Assembly (NCBI RefSeq): GCF_003990975.1
Contig: NZ_RZJR01000002.1
Location: 158,741 to 222,740, forward strand
DNA from: Cohnella sp. AR92
GTDB taxonomy: Bacteria; Bacillota; Bacilli; Paenibacillales; Paenibacillaceae
DNA: 64,000 bases
Direction: 5' to 3'
Shown piece by piece: positions 60,879 to 64,000 of this stretch (position 1 is the stretch's first letter; each line of letters begins with the position of its first letter). The position numbers were made by a program, and so were the translations under genes. Below the pieces are notes generated by a model. The model ran no database searches, was not told the DNA's origin, and saw only the letters and a program-made list of their open reading frames with translations.

Positions 60879-62702
60879 CTACTTTAACTGTTTCTCCAGG
60901 GCGATAATCTCTGTTCCAATTTGTGCCGCAAGCATGATGTCTCCAGCTCGTTCCGCACGGAGCAGCTGTTCCTTAAGGCGGTCGATGTCCCGAGACTTCG
61001 ATGCCTGGCCGATCGTGCGGATACAATCCTTTAGTACCCTCTCATCGAACGGAGTATCCTCCAACGCGATCGCGCTGGCCAATCTCTCCAATCGATCGTT
61101 CTGCAAGAATGCGGTAAACCTGCCGACATCCGGATCATTGCCTTGCGAATAAAAAGTATATAAATAAGCAGCAATTGCTGCGTGATCCTCGATATGAAAC
61201 CGATCGCCGAGCTCTTCTTGCACGAGATACGCCGTTTCCGCGTCTTGCATCATCCAGGACAAGAGCTGTTTCTCCGCCTGAACGTAAGCAGGCTCAAGCG
61301 CCGGGTGCATGGACGAAGTTCTCCTGTCATTCCATACATTATTCCACGATCCGTCCGGAATATCCCCCGAGGTTCCTAATTTCTCTTGCCGACGCACTTC
61401 CGATACTTCTTGTTTAAGGGTATCGATCGAGACGTCGAATTCCTGGGCCAGCTCTTTAAGATACATCTCCCGCTCCGTCGGGGATTCGCGCCGTGCAATC
61501 AGCTTGACCGCGCTCCGCAGGTAGCGGATCTTCCCCTCTTCTTCTAGGAGTATATGGGATTTCCTTAAATAGATGAGCTGAAATTTAACCGTCGAAACGG
61601 CGCCCTCGATGATCTCCCGCATAAACATCTCCGGACCGTTCTCCGAGATGTATTCGTCGGGATCTTTCCCTTTGGGGAGCATTCCTATCCGTACCCGCAA
61701 ACCCGCTTCCTCAAGGATCGGAATGCTCTTCTGGGCGGCGGCTTGACCGGCGTCGTCGCCGTCATAGCAGACGATCGCTTCGTCGGCGAATCGCCGCAGC
61801 ACGGCGGCATGCTCGGCGGTAAGCGCCGTGCCCATTGTCGCCACTCCGTTGGCCACTCCGGCCGACCAAGCCTTGATCACATCCACGTAGCCTTCGAACA
61901 GCACCACCTGTCTGAGCTTGCGGATGGCCCCGCGCGCCTCGTGTAGCCGATACAAAGTTCGGCTCTTATTAAATATCGGCGTTTCCGGGGAATTCATGTA
62001 CTTCGGTTGGCCGGCCGACATCAGCCTGCCCGCGAAAGCGATGATCTTGCCGTCCGAGCCGTGAATCGGGAACATGACCCGGTCCCGGAATCGGTCGACG
62101 TGACCGTCCCCCTCTTGGCGCTTCAGAAGCAAGCCGCCGCGCTCCATCTCGCCAGGCTCGAAGCCGTTGCGGGCGAGCGCCTGCGTCAGCGTATCCCAGC
62201 GCGTCGGCGCATAGCCTAAGCCGAATTCTTCGATCAGCTTGTCCGTAAAGCCGCGAGAGCGAAGATAGTCCATCGCCGGCGCGCCGGCGGCGGTATTGCG
62301 AAGAATATAATGATACAGCTTCGACGCGTAAGCGTTGGCTTCGAATAGAGTATCCTTCTCCCGTTGTCTGGGGGATATCTCCTCCGCTTCTTTAGAGAGC
62401 GTCCATGTCACCGGAAGACCGGCCTCTTCCGAGAGCCGCTTGACCGCCTCGGGGAATGTCTCGTTCTCCATCTCCATGATGAACTTGATGACATTTCCGC
62501 CTTTGCCGCAGCCGTAGCAATGATAGATCTGCTTCTCCGGCGTTACGGTGAAGGATGGCGTCTTCTCCGAATGGAACGGACACAGTCCCTTAAGATACTT
62601 CCCTTGCTTGGTCAAATGAACATAGCGACCGACCGTCTCCGCGATGTCGAAGCGTCTTAATACCTCGTCGATCGCCTCTTGCGGGATCATCCCGTTGTTC
62701 AT
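60879..62702 (-). CDS. dnaG: DNA primase DnaG
   Basis: Primase of 607 residues that makes RNA primers at the fork. Zinc-binding domain CPFHSEKTPSF ... YHCYGCGKGG (C-x2-H ... C-x2-C, about 41-66), RNA polymerase domain with TOPRIM acid motif LFEGYVDVI (about 262-270) and CYDGDDAGQAA (about 306-316), and a C-terminal helicase-interacting helical domain from about 450. AGGTGAGG lies 8 nt before the ATG at 62702; a second ATG follows four codons later. 39 bp upstream of sigA. Confidence 0.98.
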   Translation of the reverse strand: MNNGMIPQEAIDEVLRRFDIAETVGRYVHLTKQGKYLKGLCPFHSEKTPSFTVTPEKQIYHCYGCGKGGNVIKFIMEMENETFPEAVKRLSEEAGLPVTWTLSKEAEEISPRQREKDTLFEANAYASKLYHYILRNTAAGAPAMDYLRSRGFTDKLIEEFGLGYAPTRWDTLTQALARNGFEPGEMERGGLLLKRQEGDGHVDRFRDRVMFPIHGSDGKIIAFAGRLMSAGQPKYMNSPETPIFNKSRTLYRLHEARGAIRKLRQVVLFEGYVDVIKAWSAGVANGVATMGTALTAEHAAVLRRFADEAIVCYDGDDAGQAAAQKSIPILEEAGLRVRIGMLPKGKDPDEYISENGPEMFMREIIEGAVSTVKFQLIYLRKSHILLEEEGKIRYLRSAVKLIARRESPTEREMYLKELAQEFDVSIDTLKQEVSEVRRQEKLGTSGDIPDGSWNNVWNDRRTSSMHPALEPAYVQAEKQLLSWMMQDAETAYLVQEELGDRFHIEDHAAIAAYLYTFYSQGNDPDVGRFTAFLQNDRLERLASAIALEDTPFDERVLKDCIRTIGQASKSRDIDRLKEQLLRAERAGDIMLAAQIGTEIIALEKQLK

Positions 62703-62832
62703 TCTTGCCTCACCTTCTTAATACGCGATCCGATCGTGAAGGTGTCGTCTCCACTCCTTCTAACCGTCGGTGCCAAACGTGTTTCTCCTGACCGGCAGGG
62801 ACAGCTTTTGACACGGCACGTAGTATAATTCG

Positions 62833-63303
62833 CTAACGATTCGAATTCTCCTGCATTCCTCCAAGGAGAAATGTCAGCTTTTGGCGAAAGCGGCCGCGAT
62901 CCTCATCCGTGAACGCGCGCGGTCCTTTGGTCCGGGCGCCGCCGCGCCGCATCTTCGCCGACAAATGCCGCTGCGCAAGCAAGCCGTCGATATCCGCTTC
63001 GGTGATCTGCCTTCCCCGGGGCGTCAATACCGCCGCGCCGCGGGCCAAGCCGATAGCCGCCAGGCCGTAATCCCCGGTGACCAGAACATCCGTTCGCTTC
63101 ATCGCGTTCGCGATGTAGAGGTCCGCCGACTGGTCGCTCGAATCGACCGTCACCACATCCACGGACGGCTCGCCGACCAGATGGTGCGCATAGGATGACA
63201 CCAGAAGCGCCGTCGCCCCGCAACTCCGAACCGTCTCCGCGATCTCCGCCTTAACTGGGCACGCATCCGCGTCCACCACTACCCGATTGCGAAACGGGAT
63301 CAT
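62833..63303 (-). CDS. yqxD: YaiI/YqxD (DUF188) family protein
   Basis: A 156-residue protein with VVVDADACPVKAEIAETV at the N-terminus, VDSSDQSADLYIANAMKRTDVLVTGDYGLAAIGLARGAAVLTPRGRQ (about 54-100) and a Lys/Arg-rich C-terminus. The PIN-like conserved Asp residues suggest a nuclease fold, but no activity is established. In B. subtilis yqxD also lies just before dnaG. A consensus promoter is upstream; the ribosome binding site is weak. Confidence 0.93.
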   Translation of the reverse strand: MIPFRNRVVVDADACPVKAEIAETVRSCGATALLVSSYAHHLVGEPSVDVVTVDSSDQSADLYIANAMKRTDVLVTGDYGLAAIGLARGAAVLTPRGRQITEADIDGLLAQRHLSAKMRRGGARTKGPRAFTDEDRGRFRQKLTFLLGGMQENSNR

Positions 63304-63396
63304 CCGACATCACCACATATCTGAGCCAAAGTTTGCCGTAATATTATATACGCTAATCTGGATCAAAATCCTGCCTGCGTCCCATTAAATTTTCAA

Positions 63397-63425
63397 ATGA
63401 TATACCTAATACCCGCCGCTGTCAA
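63397..63425 (-). promoter_or_regulatory. Sigma-A promoter upstream of yqxD-dnaG-sigA
   Basis: Minus strand: consensus TTGACA (63425-63420), 17-nt spacer, TATCAT (63402-63397). A second AT-rich TATAAT lies nearer the gene without a -35. The remainder of 63304-63485 holds nothing else recognisable. Confidence 0.85.
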
Positions 63426-63485
63426 GACTTCAGCCACAAATATGTCGAATTTTTGTAAAATGTTCCCTTAAGGCCTATTCAACGA

Positions 63486-63524
63486 AACAATCAGCCGCCC
63501 CGCGGAGGCGGAGGGCTGATTGTT
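63486..63524 (-). terminator. Hairpin after ppsR
   Basis: AACAATCAGCC / GGCTGATTGTT, 11 bp, with an inner CCGCC/GGCGG stem; followed on the minus strand by TCGTTG, so the U-tract is poor. Confidence 0.6.
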
Positions 63525-63575
63525 CGAAATTCGCAGGAAACGACGAGAATGCCGATTGTAACCCAGATCGCTGAA

Positions 63576-64000
63576 TTACCGCTGGAAGTGTTCGAGAATA
63601 AGGCTTGCCGTCTCTTCTACCGCTTTGTTCGAGACGTCGATGACGACGCAGCCGATCTTCTTCATGATCTGATCCGCGAACTCCAGCTCTTGCTCGATTC
63701 GAGCCATCGTCGCGTAAGACGCGGAGTCCGGAAGGCCAAGCGCCTTCAGCCGTTCCTTCCGAATGGCGTTGAGCGCGTCCGTTCGGATCGTCAGGCCGAT
63801 CACCTTCTTCGGATTCACGAGGAACAGCTCCCTCGGCGGAACCAGCTCCGGAACGAGCGGAACGTTGGCTACCTTGAAGGTTTTGTGCGCCAGCACCATG
63901 GACAGAGGCGTCTTCGACGTGCGGGACACCCCGGTCAGCACGATGTCCGCCTTGCCGATGCCGGTGACGTCTCTCGCGTCATCGTACCGCACGGCGAATT
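63576..64000 (-). CDS. Pyruvate,water dikinase / PPDK regulatory protein (YqfL type), 5' truncated
   Basis: C-terminal about 141 residues of a DUF299 bifunctional kinase/pyrophosphorylase; the frame is open to the window edge, where the N-terminus continues. The P-loop [13 protein letters not shown] (visible near the left part of the fragment) and [30 protein letters not shown] are diagnostic. It phosphorylates or dephosphorylates PPDK/PEP synthase. Orthologue position: yqfL precedes yqxD-dnaG-sigA in B. subtilis. Confidence 0.93.
   Translation of the reverse strand, partial: FAVRYDDARDVTGIGKADIVLTGVSRTSKTPLSMVLAHKTFKVANVPLVPELVPPRELFLVNPKKVIGLTIRTDALNAIRKERLKALGLPDSASYATMARIEQELEFADQIMKKIGCVVIDVSNKAVEETASLILEHFQR

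Overview
The window is a chromosomal segment of a spore-forming, diderm-negative Firmicute of the order Bacillales, most likely family Paenibacillaceae (Paenibacillus/Cohnella type). Reasons: high GC for a Bacillales, strong AGGAGG-type ribosome binding sites, frequent TTG starts, a meso-DAP type MurE, the sporulation paralogues spoVD and spoVE inside the division/cell-wall cluster, murF and murA inside that cluster, the bacillithiol gene bshC, an RsfA-like regulator, YlaJ/YhcN, DUF2626 and YpuI genes, and a B-type RNase P RNA. No tRNA, rRNA operon, CRISPR array or prophage was seen.

Layout. (1) 1-1795: short repeats, a degenerate IS1595-like transposase gene behind a good promoter with a LexA-like box, and an 11-bp GT-rich minisatellite. 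(2) 1796-22396, minus strand: the dcw cluster read from right to left, mraZ-rsmH-ftsL-pbpB | spoVD | murE-murF-mraY-murD-spoVE-murG-murB-murA | divIB-ftsA-ftsZ, where bars mark hairpin terminators. The pbpB-spoVD gap holds six 51-bp tandem repeats, each carrying an 18-bp palindrome, which is the most striking unexplained element of the window. (3) 22552-35207, minus strand: DUF4349 lipoprotein, ahcY, bshC, an oppABCDF oligopeptide transporter, DUF3397, panE and an rsfA/ylbO-like regulator. In related Bacillales rsfA-panE-DUF3397-bshC-mraZ are close together; here opp and ahcY/DUF4349 separate them. (4) 35517-39526: DUF2626, a MidA-type methyltransferase, a secreted coiled-coil protein and an orphan solute-binding protein with an odd start. 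(5) 39796-46558: the yla-type block phoH (ylaK), ylaJ, a small unknown gene, an LCP ligase, a small unknown gene, ylaH, typA and a membrane protein. (6) 46739-52661: two divergent TerC genes, thiI-nifS, a transglycosylase, DUF1540 and ypuI. (7) 52917-56794: secreted subtilase, bdbD-bdbC thiol oxidation pair, rnpB. (8) 56911-64000: nif3-trmK-membrane protein-rpoD-dnaG-yqxD-ppsR, the classical primase/sigma-A macromolecular synthesis region; ppsR is cut by the window end.

Functionally the left third builds and divides the wall: MurA/B/D/E/F make the UDP-MurNAc-pentapeptide, MraY and MurG make lipid II, SEDS and class B PBPs polymerise and crosslink it at the site set by FtsZ/FtsA/DivIB/FtsL, and spoVD/spoVE do the same for the spore cortex. 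Terminators and one clear internal promoter (murE) show that the cluster is split into separately controlled units. The right end supplies primase, the housekeeping sigma factor, RNase P and tRNA modification. All assignments are from reading the sequence and family knowledge; no database search was run.
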